A stretch of DNA of 64,000 bases from Ancrocorticia sp047602305 (GCA_047602305.1 JASGHO010000001.1:1798001-1862000), one strand, 5' to 3'. Positions 8,506 to 18,684 are shown, counted from the stretch's first letter. Notes: generated by a model not told the origin, from the sequence alone. Numbers and translations: made by a program.

Positions 8506-10062
8506 ATGGTAAATCGGATCAGGGCGAAGTTGGTGCTTCGTCTGCATTCTCAGGGGATATCGGGACGCGCGATCGCGGCTTCACAGGGCATGTCTCGTAA
8601 GAGCATCACTGCGGTTTTGCAAGCGGCTGAGGCTGTTGGTGTGAGTTTCGAAGATGTCGCGGACAAGAGTGAGGAAGACGTCTACGCATTGTTGTTTCCC
8701 GGGCGTGGGGAACACGAGAGCATCTATGTCCAGCCGGACTGGGGACGTGTTCACAAGGAACTGTCTCGCACTGGGGTGACGTTGAAGCTCTTGCACGGGG
8801 AGTATCAGGACATGGTGGCCATGCAGGAGTGTGGGATGGCGATGAGCTATGACCGTTTCTGCCGCTGCTATGACAAATATGTGCGGGTCCAGGGTGTGTC
8901 CTCGCGGGTGGCTCGTAAAGCAGCTCGTCAGGTCGAGGCGGGTTTGGTCGGGCCCGACCATGGAACTCATCGACACCGCCACGGGTGAGGTCCGTAGGGT
9001 CTACTTGTTTGTCGCGGTCCTACCGTTTTCTCGGCTCGCGTTCGTGGAACCGTGCCTGGACATGCGTCAAGACTCCTGGCTGCGGGCCCATGTGGCAATG
9101 TTCGAGGCTTTCGGCGGCTCGGTGGCCCAGATCGTGTGCGATAACCTCCCGGGGTGATCAAGCATCCACGCGAGGGTGAGATCGTGCTCAATGATGCCTA
9201 TCGGGAGATGGCAACCCACTACTCTGCGGCCGTGTTACCGGGGCGGGTGCGAGCACCCAAGGACAAGGCGAGTGTGGAGAACACGGTCGGGCATGTGGCC
9301 ACGGTGGTCATCGCTGCTCTGCGCGAGGAGATCTTCACATCTCTAGCGCAGTTGCGTCGAGCGATCCGGGAGAGGGTTGATGTCTATAACCGTGCCCCGT
9401 TCCAGAAACGACCTGGCTCACGCCAATCGGTGTTCGAGGCCGAGGAAGCGCCCTTGCTCCACCCACTGCCCGCGGCACGCTACGAGATCTCCACCTGGGT
9501 TCGTCGGCGCCGGGTAGGACGCAATGGGCATGTGGTGTGGGTGAAGAACTATTACTCGGTGCCCTGGCGCCTGGTCGGGGACCATGTCGATCTGAGAATC
9601 ACCGACACGATGATCGAGGTATGGCATGGCCAGGCCCGGGTCGCTTCCCACTTGTTGTTGCCAGCCACGGCTGTCAATCAGTATTCCACCCGGGAGGCCG
9701 ATATCCCTGAGGGTAAGTCATGGCAGCCCTGGGACCCCGAGCGAGTCAAAGCATGGGCCGATCGGATCGGGCCACACACCAGCGAAGTCATCGCACGAAT
9801 ATTTGAATCGTGTGTCATCGCTGATCAAGCCATCAATCCTGCCCTGGCAGTGCTACGGCTGGCACATACCTATAGTGCTGCCCGTCTGGAAACAGCAGCC
9901 GGGATCGCGCTCTCCAGCACAGTGCGGTCCCCGCGTTATGCCCATATCCACCCCATCCTGACCACCAGCGCCGACACACGATCCCCTCGGCAAGCCCGGC
10001 CAGAGGAATCTGGTGGCGGGTTTGTTCGTGGGGGCTCCTACTATGGGGGAGGCACCCAGTGA
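8506..10062 (+). pseudogene. istA: IS21-family transposase IstA, frameshifted
   Basis: Three collinear frames make up one IstA: 8506 to ~8945 (start, HTH IRAKLVLRLHSQGISGRAIAAS), ~8950 to ~9155 (PTMELIDTATGEVRRVYLFVAVLPFSRLAF ... IVCDN) and 9154-10,062 (IKHPREGEIVLND ... KDKASVENTVGHV, containing the catalytic Glu). The first shift falls where a VDWSGP-like motif with the first catalytic Asp is expected; the Asp is not recoverable in any frame. The second shift follows VCDN, near the second catalytic Asp. An AAAGGAG precedes ATG 8506. The protein is therefore inactive even if ribosomal frameshifting occurred. Confidence 0.85.
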
Positions 10063-10811
10063 ACCTGGATATCGAAACCAAACGCAAGCTACGGGAAATG
10101 GGCCATACCGACTTGCTCGACGCTCTGACCAGCCAGGATGAGGCGCTCTTCCTCGACCTGCCCGTCACTGAGCGCCTGCGCCTGGCCGTGGATAGTGCCT
10201 ACACTGGTTTCCTGGCTGGTAAAACCAGTGGTCTGATCCGTCGGGCCAAGCTCCGCTACCCCGACGCTGACCTGCGGACCCTGGACCTGGTTGAGCAACG
10301 AGGCCTGGACCGCTCCCTCATCGCCGAGCTCGCCACCTATTCCTTCATCACCGCCAGACGCAACATCATTATCGTGGGCTTCACCGGGTCAGGGAAAACC
10401 TTCCTCGCTTCCGCGATCGCCAAAGCATCCTGCGGGCAGTGCTACCGCACCATGTTCGTGCGTATGCCCGACCTTGTCCAGGCCTGGGACCTGGCCACAG
10501 ACAAACCTGGCGGGGCCTCCAAGTTCATCCGCAAGTATGCCGCCTACACCGTCCTCGTGCTCGATGAATGGCTCCTGGACAAACCCGGCGACTCCACCCG
10601 CACCATGCTCTTAGAACTCATGGAAGCCCGCTACGACAAAGGAGCAACCATCTTCGTCTCCCAATACGGACTCAAAGACTGGCACCACCGCCTCGGAGCT
10701 GGTGTCCACGCCGACGCCATCTGCGACCGTATCGTCCACGGCGCCATCACCATCAACACCGGCCAAATCAACATGAGAGAACACACCACAACAAACCATC
10801 AACCCCACTAA
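10059..10811 (+). CDS. istB: IS21-family helper ATPase IstB
   Basis: 250 residues. Walker A is VGFTGSGKTFLASAI and Walker B is TVLVLDEWLLD; ATIFVSQYGLKDWHHRLG follows, typical of this IstB subgroup. The GTG start overlaps the istA stop by 4 bp (GTGA), with GGGGGAGG just upstream, the normal istA-istB coupling. The frame is intact although istA is broken. Downstream, 10,812-10,941 holds only the right end repeats of the element. Confidence 0.9.
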   Translation: MNLDIETKRKLREMGHTDLLDALTSQDEALFLDLPVTERLRLAVDSAYTGFLAGKTSGLIRRAKLRYPDADLRTLDLVEQRGLDRSLIAELATYSFITARRNIIIVGFTGSGKTFLASAIAKASCGQCYRTMFVRMPDLVQAWDLATDKPGGASKFIRKYAAYTVLVLDEWLLDKPGDSTRTMLLELMEARYDKGATIFVSQYGLKDWHHRLGAGVHADAICDRIVHGAITINTGQINMREHTTTNHQPH

Positions 10812-10941
10812 CCAAGAATCCGGGCGCCAGAGCCAGGCACACCCTCACTGGCGCCCGGACATAATAACCACCGGCGCTCAACCACAATAACCACGACCCC
10901 ACAACCCAATATTTGGTGGCGCTCACGCCACCAAATATTCA

Positions 10942-11359
10942 CCCAGGGCGATAGCGATACCCACATCCTCAGTGAGTACCCGGCAAATCGGTTTGATTTT
11001 CCAGCGCCCCTTGCACTGATTAATGAAAACAGCGATTACTTGCGCAGGCGGTCGAACCCCGCTTTCCCGAAATATGCTGTCGCAGCACGCAGAATCTCAT
11101 TCGTTTTGCGGAGCTCTCGCACTTCGGCTTCCAGGGCCCGGATACGGGCCGCAGAGTGCTCGCTGCTTGTGGGCGTTTAGCGTCCTCGGCCTTACATACC
11201 CAGCTACGCGAGGCTTCTTTATGGACTCCGAGTCGTTCAGCGATCCGAGAGACCGCCCCGGTACGCAATGGCAGGGTCCTTCATTTCCTCGACGGCAAGA
11301 TGCGTCGCTCGCTCACGAAACTCGTCCGGATACTTTGAATGGGCCACTATGGTAATCAT
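10942..11359 (-). pseudogene. IS3-family transposase remnant (orfA with frameshifts, start of orfB)
   Basis: From ATG 11,359 the minus strand reads MITIVAHSKYPDEFRERATHL. After one frameshift it continues RTGAVSRIAERLGVHKEAS (HTH), and after a second RIRALEAEVRELRKTNEIL (leucine-zipper region), ending at the TAA 11,036-11,038. Together these make a full IS3 OrfA. The start of OrfB follows (ICRVLTEDVGIAIA) and is cut off at the IS21 insertion site at 10,942. The element is inactive. It probably removed the 5' end of the SUKH gene now lying beyond the IS21-like element. About 125 bp from 11,360 to 11,484 contain the presumed IS3 end and nothing else I can recognise. Confidence 0.75.
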
Positions 11360-11484
11360 CCTTCACAGACTCGAGCCGACACTCTCTCAATTAAACCAAG
11401 GATGATTCAGAGACTGACTCATCCTTTGTCTCCTCAATGAACTTTGTTCACCAGTGCCCCACTTCGTCCTGTAAGGCCGCAACA

Positions 11485-11793
11485 TTATCCATCGCCGATT
11501 CCTATGAACCACAGGTAGCGGTGTTGTTTCCGGAGCCCTTCACGGCACAGAGTAGTAACTATCTCCAGAGAGCACCGTTCCTCGTCAGACAGCGCTTCGC
11601 CAAGAAGTTCTTCTATCTCAACCAGCATCGCTTGCATGTGCCAACGATTGAAAATCGTAATGTCATGTGGATCAACTCCCCATAGCGTGGGAAACCGGCC
11701 ATAATCTTGCGTCAACTCTGATGGTACATATGGCCTCTGACCGGCTAACACAAGGTCGCAGTTCTCCTGTCGTAGTTCCAACAAGATTGTCAT
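11485..11793 (-). CDS. Putative immunity protein, paralogue of the 11,906-12,205 gene
   Basis: 102 residues starting at ATG 11,793 with GGAGG seven bases upstream. It aligns along most of its length with the next gene: both have RFP-x-L-x-x-VDP, an F-N-x-x-x-M segment, a helical E/L-rich middle (SDEERCSLEIVTTLCREGLR) and a C-terminal RYLWF.G. The family is not one I recognise. It is the second gene after the large RHS gene. Tandem duplication of immunity genes, followed by divergence, is common in toxin islands. The target specificity of this copy cannot be read from sequence. Confidence 0.6.
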   Translation of the reverse strand: MTILLELRQENCDLVLAGQRPYVPSELTQDYGRFPTLWGVDPHDITIFNRWHMQAMLVEIEELLGEALSDEERCSLEIVTTLCREGLRKQHRYLWFIGIGDG

Positions 11794-11905
11794 ATTGAAA
11801 ACCTCCGATGTAGGTCGGACTCATACTTCTGAGTTTGGCCACCAATCACAGATACCTCATACCAAACTCATTTTGACTATCTCCCAGCACCTATTTACGA
11901 TGCCT

Positions 11906-12205
11906 TCAATCGCCAAAGAACCAAAGGTAAAGACGAGGATGCAAGCGCGCATAATGGCATAGCTCAATGACTGCTTCTAGAGATTTCCGTTGCCTCTCCG
12001 AAAGATCCTCCTGGAAAAGCTGGTCGACCTCGCCCACGATCTTCTCCATCTGCCGCGCATTAAAGACGGCATCGCCATAGGGGTCAACAGCCCCCAGCAT
12101 CGGGAACCGTTCACAGTCATACGAACCATTCCAGGGCCAATATGAGCAATCAGCCTTCCGCACAAACTCTCTGCCCTCGTTCCTCAAATACAAACTGATT
12201 GCCAT
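11906..12205 (-). CDS. Putative cognate immunity protein of the large RHS toxin
   Basis: 99 residues from ATG 12,205, two bases after the RHS stop at 12,208, with AGGAGA suitably spaced inside the end of the toxin gene. It is acidic and soluble and contains RFPMLGAVDPYGDAVFN, LSERQRKSLEAVIELCHY and RLYLWFFGD. It is a diverged paralogue of the gene at 11,485. No named family is recognised. The tight coupling to the toxin is the strongest evidence for an immunity role. Confidence 0.65.
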   Translation of the reverse strand: MAISLYLRNEGREFVRKADCSYWPWNGSYDCERFPMLGAVDPYGDAVFNARQMEKIVGEVDQLFQEDLSERQRKSLEAVIELCHYARLHPRLYLWFFGD

Positions 12206-12207
12206 AG

Positions 12208-15200
12208 CTATCTGTCTCCTGGCAAGCCTGGATGCATCGTTCGCATGTCGCCATTCCAACGATCACGAACAACAGTGACCCACGAAGTCGGTGTACCGTG
12301 CGGGTTGATGGAAGTACGACCAGTAACACCGACCATACCCCCAGGCTCGAAAGTAAATTCCAGGCCACCCCGATTACCTATCGTGTGAGTCCGGCCATCC
12401 GTCATTCTTGATACCGCCTTAAGATCAACCCCTGGATCAAACACACTCGACTCAGCCGTCAGTTCCTCTCCACCCCAAGTATGCCTTCTAGCGGCATGCC
12501 CAAGCCCTTCGGCATCATCTGCATCAGGGAAGTCCCTTAAACAGTTGTGGACGAGTGTGGGTTGGGTTCCTGCGTAGTAGGTGTGGATGTCTTCGATGGT
12601 GAGGTTGTAGGCGGTGAGGTCTTGCTCGGTGACGGCGAGCTCGGTGACGAGGATGTCGTTACCGTGCTCGTCGAGGAGGATGTCACCAGGCTGGAGCGCG
12701 ATTGCTTCGACCCACTCACCACGTGATTCTACCCAGAAGGGGTGGTTGTCCGTGGCATCAATAGTGTCTTGGTCAGTGCCGACCGCGACCATGGTGTGGG
12801 GTCCGGTGTTACGGATGAGCGCCTCGACAGTACGTGGCCCCTTCTCACCGGTTTCAGGATCGGTGGCCATGACTTGGTCACCGACCACCACGTCTTGGAT
12901 GGGTTTCTGGGTGCCATCTGCCATCAACACCAACGTGGTCGCCGTGAAGCTGTTCATACACGGATGAGAGGCCCCATCACCACGTTTAACGACTTTGCGG
13001 AACCATCCACCGACAGCGTCTCCCACCCCACGGGCAACGTTTTTGGCTAGTCGTGCGCCGGTAGCTGCGTTCCCGATGAAAGGAATCATTGCTGCGGCAG
13101 ACATGGCGGCATTGCGCCAGTCTCCCTGGATAGCGTACAAGACCGCGTTGGTCCCATCAGCGACTTCCCCAGCACCAGGGACCTGTCCCAGAGCGTCCAG
13201 ACCAGTATGAAGCGCGGTCATGATGAACGAGGGTTGAGCAACAGCTTGTGCTGGCCTGACTACAGCCGGGTGGTAGGAGCCCGATAGTGAACGACTAGGA
13301 ACATAGGCTGCCTGGCCATAGGAACTATAGGACGAGCGGCCATAAGATGACGCTCCCCAGGAGGACACGGCTGGGCGGCTTGACGCACTGCTGGCCTGGG
13401 GTCTCCACCGGAAAACCGGTGCGGGTGGCCGGTAGAACGTACGCGTAATAACGCTACGGAAAAAAGACCGGAAGTTGAAATAACTGCGACCGCCACCGCC
13501 ACCGATTGAGAAACTCATCGCTGCCAGCCCGGTGGGGTCAGTCAACGTGGAGGGATTGGCATGGGCGTAGTTGTAGGGGTGGAATTGTTGGGGCACTTCG
13601 GTGAACAACAACGGGTCAGGGCTAATGAATTGACCGATAGTGGGGTCGTAGTAGCGGGCCCCGATATGGGTTAGTCCGGTACTGTCGGTGGGTTTGTCCA
13701 AGAACCCGTGGTCTCCGACCCAGGTGACAGGGTTTTTGTCGCGGGGATTACCGTAGGGGTCGTGGTGGCGGCGTGTGGGTGTGTTGGTGGCGTTGTTGAC
13801 CGCTAGTTGTGGGGTGTGTTGAGAGTTGCCCACAATTGTTGTCACGCCAGCCGCGCCGGTGGTGGTACGAGAGGCAACAACAGTCCCGTTGAACGCGTAA
13901 TACCTGATCGCACTAGTGGTCGAGCCGGTGCGGGTGATTTCCTGACCGCCAGGCAGATACACCGTCGTCGTCCCTGCCTCGCGGCGCACCAGCCGGGCCC
14001 CGTCAGCGGTGTAGGTGTAGGAATGTTTGGTGGTTCCTGCGGTTAGCGAGGCTAGGCGTCCTTCGCCGTCCCACGTCAATGTCTGCTTGGATTGGCCCGC
14101 CAGCGCGCGAGTCAGCGTGTTACCCGCCGCGTCATAGGTGTAGCTATTGGTTGTCGTGGTACCGGTGGGGGCGGTGGTGGTGGCTTTGGTTAACTGGTGC
14201 GCGCCTGTGCTACCGGCTGGTGGGCGGGTGTAGCTTGTGGATGTGTCACCGGTAGTGGTGTGTTTGGTGAATCCTGTCCGGTTTCCTTCCCAGTCATAGC
14301 TGTAGGAATGCCAGTAAGCTGCTGGGCCCCCAAGCCCGGCAACACTACGGGTGGTGGCACAGTCATTTTTCGGGGTCCAGGCCTCGGTGAGTCGTGCGCG
14401 ACCATCATAGGCAAAACACTGTCGATCAGCCTGGGCAGCATCTTTGGGGGTATCGAATACGGAAAGAACATTACCGGCAGCGTCGTAGGTGTAGGCGGTA
14501 TCGAGGTCGTTACCGTTAGCGCCTTCACGTAGGAAGCTGGTGCGTTGGAGCCTGCGTGTACCGTGTTCATAGACGTGGTTGATCTGATTGGCATGCTGGA
14601 CCGAGAGTCCGAGCTGGAGCACTTCACCATAGACGGAGTATTTGGACCCGGTGACATAGGTTCCCCATCCGAAACCACCACTCATCCATTCCGGAATACC
14701 CAACGCATCAAAATAGGTGGTGACGGTCTCAGAGCCCATACCCGCGATCGCGGGATACTTTGCGCTCTTGAGCTGGCCATCAATGGTGTAGGTGTAGTCA
14801 ACCTTGTAGGTGCCAGCGAGAGACCCTTCACTGGCGGGAATGGTCACTGATTCCCCGAGCGGTCGGTGTCCGGCATCATAACCCAGGACCGCACTGGTGA
14901 AGGCGTTGCCATTCTCGTAGCGGGTGGAGGACGTCAATTCGCCACGGGCGAGGGTGTCCCAGGACCATGTGGCGAGCTTGGTACCCGAGCCAGCTTTGTC
15001 TTGCCAGAGTTCGGTCTTGCGACCGACTTTGTCATAGACACTGGTGAGTACCTTGCCCCGCGCGTCAGTGCTGGTCAGTTGCTGATCGGCATCGTCATAG
15101 GTGTAGGTCGTGGTCCCGGTATCAGGGTCTCCTTGGGAGATCAGACGCCCCCGAAGATCAAAACCCCATGTCCATTCGTTACCGGAAGGATCTTTCATCG

Positions 15201-18200
15201 ATGTCCGGTTACCGGCCGCGTTGTAGGTGTAGGTGGTCCAGTCACAGGTACCCGCAGGAGCAGAACCACGGTACTGACAGATCTTCGTGGTCCGGCCAAA
15301 AGCATCCGTGAACGTGGCTTGGGCTACCCCGCCAGCTGGTGGGGTCACATGGACACGATCCCCATCATATTTTGTAGAGGTGCGCCACTTTTCCACCTCA
15401 TTAACCTGGGTGATCGCGGCAGTGACACGCTCGGCACCGTCATAGGCGTAGACGGTGCGCAGTGGCACAGATGTTGAGGGCATAACAAGATTGGCCGATG
15501 GATCCCCGGTCGTGAACCAGGCAGCATTCTCATATGCAACCAAGCCACGCGAATCGTAGACCGTGTCAGTGACGATGCGCCCACTTGTTTTACGATCTGC
15601 GCTAGGACTTTGTGTCTGCCGCTCACGTAAGAGGCCATCGAACAAGGAAATGCTGGTGCGATAGGTACCGTCAGGGATGAGAGACTTTGTGGTAATTGCG
15701 TTGTTACCGGTCTTGCTCACCTCATACTCGTACTTGGTGTTCGCGCTATCGACACCTTGTGTGCGTCCCGGCTGCCAGACTTGGACGAGTCTGCCCAAAG
15801 CGTCATATTCACCAGAGGTGACTTTCCCGTCCTCATCGGTGATTTTCAGCTGGACGCCCCAGGCCGGATCAAACTCGGTCGTGCTCACATGCGGATAGAG
15901 TGGTCCACTACCATCGGGGTCAGGGCTGGTGACCACCATCTTGGTGACCAGACCGGTCGTGGCGGGTGTGTAGGTTGTTGTTGTCTTACGATCGAGGGCA
16001 TCACTCACGCTCGTGGGACGGCCAAGAGCGTCGTACGTGGTTGAAGAGACCTTCTGATATGACGGGGTTGAACCACTATAAGACGTGACTCGTTCTGTTT
16101 GTGTGGGAAGTCCTTTGGTAGGGGCCTGACCATAGGCGAGCCCATCAAAACTCGTACGGACATCACTGACCACGTGCTTAGGCTTTTCTGGCGTCACATC
16201 GCACTTGACCGCGAGAGTCTCTACACGCGAGACCGTTGTGAGAATATGTTTGCTCGTGTTACGCACATAAGTGGTCTGGGTACACAGATCGTCATCGCTG
16301 GTGGAAATATCACCCAGATCTTCTACCTTGGTTGGCATTCCATAAGAATCAAACGTTGTATTCTTTCGCGTGGTACGCCCACCACCAGGCAACTTACTTG
16401 CTGTGATATACGTTTCTTCAGCCGCGGTCCCGGTATACCTCGCGGTATCACCTGCCGCATTGGTTGCTGTGGGAGCCGAATGCCATGGCTTACTCGTGGT
16501 TTTTGACACCACCGCGGCGCCATTGTAGACAGTTTCTGAACGGGTCATTCCGGCATAGAAATCCTCATCGGCTATGCCATCAATGGTGACGGTGCGCTTG
16601 CCACCCGAAGGGCCTGACCGGTCCCCATTCATTCCCCGGAAGAACACATAGGATGTCTTGGACTGTATCGATCCGGCGCCCTTGATGACATCCACATTCT
16701 GGTAGCCACGGAAATCTGACCACGTGCGCTGCTTTTCCTTGATCAAGGGCGAGTCATCGTAATGCCAGGCGGCTCCGCCCTGATAGTCATAGCTACTGAC
16801 CATCGATTCTGATGTCGCTCCGCCTGGGTTATCAACAGCCGAGGTCACCACATACTTGTGGAAATACTCCATCACCGGTTCAGTTGAACCTTCCGGGGAC
16901 CAATACACCGGGAAACACCGTCGAGTATTGGTTTGCGGGGAAGCCGGCAAACTTGACGGCGTGCAGTCTTTCTCCGAATAGTTCACCGATGTGCTCGCAC
17001 CGGCCTCGGTATGAATCGAGGAAATCCGAAGCCTATTCATCGGCGGTGAACCACTACCCTTGTGCTCCACACGATTAGCCATCTGAACACTGTGGAACGT
17101 CACTGGATCCATCGGCTTGGCGGTGCCGGCCCCGAGTCCCGTATGGCGAACCTGAGCCAACCACAACACCGGGGACGTCGCATCTCCCGGGTCAGGGAAC
17201 TTGTGCGTGAGTTCCCACTTATCCACATTCCGGTAGGTGGAACCATTAAGGACCTTCGTGGTGATCTGCGTCAGGCGCTTACGCGTGAAGAACACCGGTG
17301 AGAGCACACTCGGACACGACGTACTCGATGTACACATCAGATCGAAGGGCACATCCGGCCAGTTCTTCGCCGTCGCCGCTTTCAACTGTGCCGGACTACA
17401 ATCAACCGTCTCAGAGGCCAGGCATCGTTCCGAGACCGTGAACTCCACCCGAGCAGGCGAATTCGTATTCTCCACACCCGTACGCGTGGCATAGTCAATC
17501 CGAGTGAGGTATCCACCCGCCGTGTACGTCGAGACCGCGGTGTTGTTATTCCGCCCGTACTTGTTCGTCTCCTTCGCATACACATAGGTCATCGAGTTAC
17601 CCGACGGATCTACAACATAATCAAGATTCCAGCGCCACACCTGCTCACACGAGGAGGATGCAAATGACGATTTATAGCACGGCTCACCTGAATGATTGCC
17701 AAACACCGGCACTGTCCAGGCCGAGTTCAACTCCAGTGTGTCCGCTTCCCTGCGGCGATCTCGACCGAAATAGTATTGCACCCCGGAGGTGTCGGTCACG
17801 CGCCAGTATTCACCGTTCTGGCCCTTGTTCCACGAACCAGTCAACCGCTCCACCCGGAACGCCGAATCATCTTTTACGCGCCACGTACCAGTGGCTTTAT
17901 CCAGGATCAAGTCTCCTGATTGACCACCCAACTGGATGGTCGCATTGTCACTTTTCCAGCACAGATCACCAGTCTTATGTGTAGCATTGTTCGCCCCGTT
18001 GGCCTGGTCATATGCGCATGGCACATACTTACGCTCAATAAACCCTGACTCTAAAGACCAACCTTCACCAATCCATGACGTCTGGTTATTCGAGGAGGAG
18101 ACCCGACCATCCACAGATCCTGATGAATAGCTCAATTCTAAGGACGGCGAAGGACGCGAACCCGCAGACGGAACCCGCATCGGGTAAGACCACGAGAAAG

Positions 18201-18684
18201 AACCCGTACGTGCTGCGACCTCCCAACTCGACGATGACGTCAATGAGGTAGCGGACCAGTCACCCGTAGAACCACTGGCACCTGCCGCCAACGCCATCAC
18301 GCCCAAGGCCTGCGGCTCCACAAGAGCCGTCACCGTCTGGGAATCAACATCATTGACCGACTCCACAACACCACACTCGGCGCCGTCCTGACACTCGGCC
18401 AGAGACGTCAATTGCAATCGCGACGCCCAATCCCCGCCAAACGCTTGCGCATACTCTGAATAATCGATCACAACCTCAGCAGGTTCGGTGAGTTCCAGAT
18501 CCGTCTCAACCTTGACCACAACACCGGTCACACCGGCCTTTAAGGTCTCCTTCTGATCAACGATCTCGACACGAACGTCAGGAACCTCAGTGGGTTCCTC
18601 TACACCGGCAGTTGGCGTCTGCACTCCCACCGGGATGGAAGCATGGGTAACCGGCCCAGTTAATTCCTCAACAAACTGGAACAA
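12208..18684 (-). CDS. Large RHS/YD-repeat polymorphic toxin with Hint domain and RNase-like C-terminus, likely 5'-truncated
   Basis: Up to 2158 residues. Order: a short N-terminal region (VRVEIVDQKETLKAGVTGVVV, GGDWASRLQLTSLAECQ) and an SpvB/RHS entry segment (GDWSATSLTSSSSWEVA..TGSFSWSYPMRVPSAG), then many YD repeats. The RHS-associated core ends about residue 1720 (YYDPTIGQFISPDPLLF). A hydrophobic pre-toxin region follows, then Hint from ~1900 to VHNC at ~2047. The last ~110 residues are the toxin (GHAARRHTWGGEEL ... TSWVTVVRDRWNGDMRTMHPG). Its RH, TS and terminal HP signature resembles the barnase/EndoU/colicin-type (BECR) RNase toxins; this is tentative. RHS shells encapsulate toxins for delivery to rivals. 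No signal peptide is visible, and upstream DNA is the coding region of an opposite-strand gene, so the 5' end appears lost. Confidence 0.8.
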   Translation of the reverse strand: MFQFVEELTGPVTHASIPVGVQTPTAGVEEPTEVPDVRVEIVDQKETLKAGVTGVVVKVETDLELTEPAEVVIDYSEYAQAFGGDWASRLQLTSLAECQDGAECGVVESVNDVDSQTVTALVEPQALGVMALAAGASGSTGDWSATSLTSSSSWEVAARTGSFSWSYPMRVPSAGSRPSPSLELSYSSGSVDGRVSSSNNQTSWIGEGWSLESGFIERKYVPCAYDQANGANNATHKTGDLCWKSDNATIQLGGQSGDLILDKATGTWRVKDDSAFRVERLTGSWNKGQNGEYWRVTDTSGVQYYFGRDRRREADTLELNSAWTVPVFGNHSGEPCYKSSFASSSCEQVWRWNLDYVVDPSGNSMTYVYAKETNKYGRNNNTAVSTYTAGGYLTRIDYATRTGVENTNSPARVEFTVSERCLASETVDCSPAQLKAATAKNWPDVPFDLMCTSSTSCPSVLSPVFFTRKRLTQITTKVLNGSTYRNVDKWELTHKFPDPGDATSPVLWLAQVRHTGLGAGTAKPMDPVTFHSVQMANRVEHKGSGSPPMNRLRISSIHTEAGASTSVNYSEKDCTPSSLPASPQTNTRRCFPVYWSPEGSTEPVMEYFHKYVVTSAVDNPGGATSESMVSSYDYQGGAAWHYDDSPLIKEKQRTWSDFRGYQNVDVIKGAGSIQSKTSYVFFRGMNGDRSGPSGGKRTVTIDGIADEDFYAGMTRSETVYNGAAVVSKTTSKPWHSAPTATNAAGDTARYTGTAAEETYITASKLPGGGRTTRKNTTFDSYGMPTKVEDLGDISTSDDDLCTQTTYVRNTSKHILTTVSRVETLAVKCDVTPEKPKHVVSDVRTSFDGLAYGQAPTKGLPTQTERVTSYSGSTPSYQKVSSTTYDALGRPTSVSDALDRKTTTTYTPATTGLVTKMVVTSPDPDGSGPLYPHVSTTEFDPAWGVQLKITDEDGKVTSGEYDALGRLVQVWQPGRTQGVDSANTKYEYEVSKTGNNAITTKSLIPDGTYRTSISLFDGLLRERQTQSPSADRKTSGRIVTDTVYDSRGLVAYENAAWFTTGDPSANLVMPSTSVPLRTVYAYDGAERVTAAITQVNEVEKWRTSTKYDGDRVHVTPPAGGVAQATFTDAFGRTTKICQYRGSAPAGTCDWTTYTYNAAGNRTSMKDPSGNEWTWGFDLRGRLISQGDPDTGTTTYTYDDADQQLTSTDARGKVLTSVYDKVGRKTELWQDKAGSGTKLATWSWDTLARGELTSSTRYENGNAFTSAVLGYDAGHRPLGESVTIPASEGSLAGTYKVDYTYTIDGQLKSAKYPAIAGMGSETVTTYFDALGIPEWMSGGFGWGTYVTGSKYSVYGEVLQLGLSVQHANQINHVYEHGTRRLQRTSFLREGANGNDLDTAYTYDAAGNVLSVFDTPKDAAQADRQCFAYDGRARLTEAWTPKNDCATTRSVAGLGGPAAYWHSYSYDWEGNRTGFTKHTTTGDTSTSYTRPPAGSTGAHQLTKATTTAPTGTTTTNSYTYDAAGNTLTRALAGQSKQTLTWDGEGRLASLTAGTTKHSYTYTADGARLVRREAGTTTVYLPGGQEITRTGSTTSAIRYYAFNGTVVASRTTTGAAGVTTIVGNSQHTPQLAVNNATNTPTRRHHDPYGNPRDKNPVTWVGDHGFLDKPTDSTGLTHIGARYYDPTIGQFISPDPLLFTEVPQQFHPYNYAHANPSTLTDPTGLAAMSFSIGGGGGRSYFNFRSFFRSVITRTFYRPPAPVFRWRPQASSASSRPAVSSWGASSYGRSSYSSYGQAAYVPSRSLSGSYHPAVVRPAQAVAQPSFIMTALHTGLDALGQVPGAGEVADGTNAVLYAIQGDWRNAAMSAAAMIPFIGNAATGARLAKNVARGVGDAVGGWFRKVVKRGDGASHPCMNSFTATTLVLMADGTQKPIQDVVVGDQVMATDPETGEKGPRTVEALIRNTGPHTMVAVGTDQDTIDATDNHPFWVESRGEWVEAIALQPGDILLDEHGNDILVTELAVTEQDLTAYNLTIEDIHTYYAGTQPTLVHNCLRDFPDADDAEGLGHAARRHTWGGEELTAESSVFDPGVDLKAVSRMTDGRTHTIGNRGGLEFTFEPGGMVGVTGRTSINPHGTPTSWVTVVRDRWNGDMRTMHPGLPGDR

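Larger units (their letters stand above)
8344..10941 (+). mobile_element. IS21-family insertion sequence 2, defective istA
   Basis: The 2598-bp element starts TGAATATTCGGGG and ends CCAAATATTCA. It is flanked by a 6-bp target duplication, CCCAGG, at 8338-8343 and 10,942-10,947. Both ends contain repeats of the form GGTTATTGTG/GTTGAGCGCCGG in inverted orientation relative to each other. It encodes istA and istB, but istA is frameshifted twice, so transposition would need help from another copy. It belongs to a different IS21 subgroup from the element at 2535: the two IstA proteins share little sequence. Confidence 0.85.
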
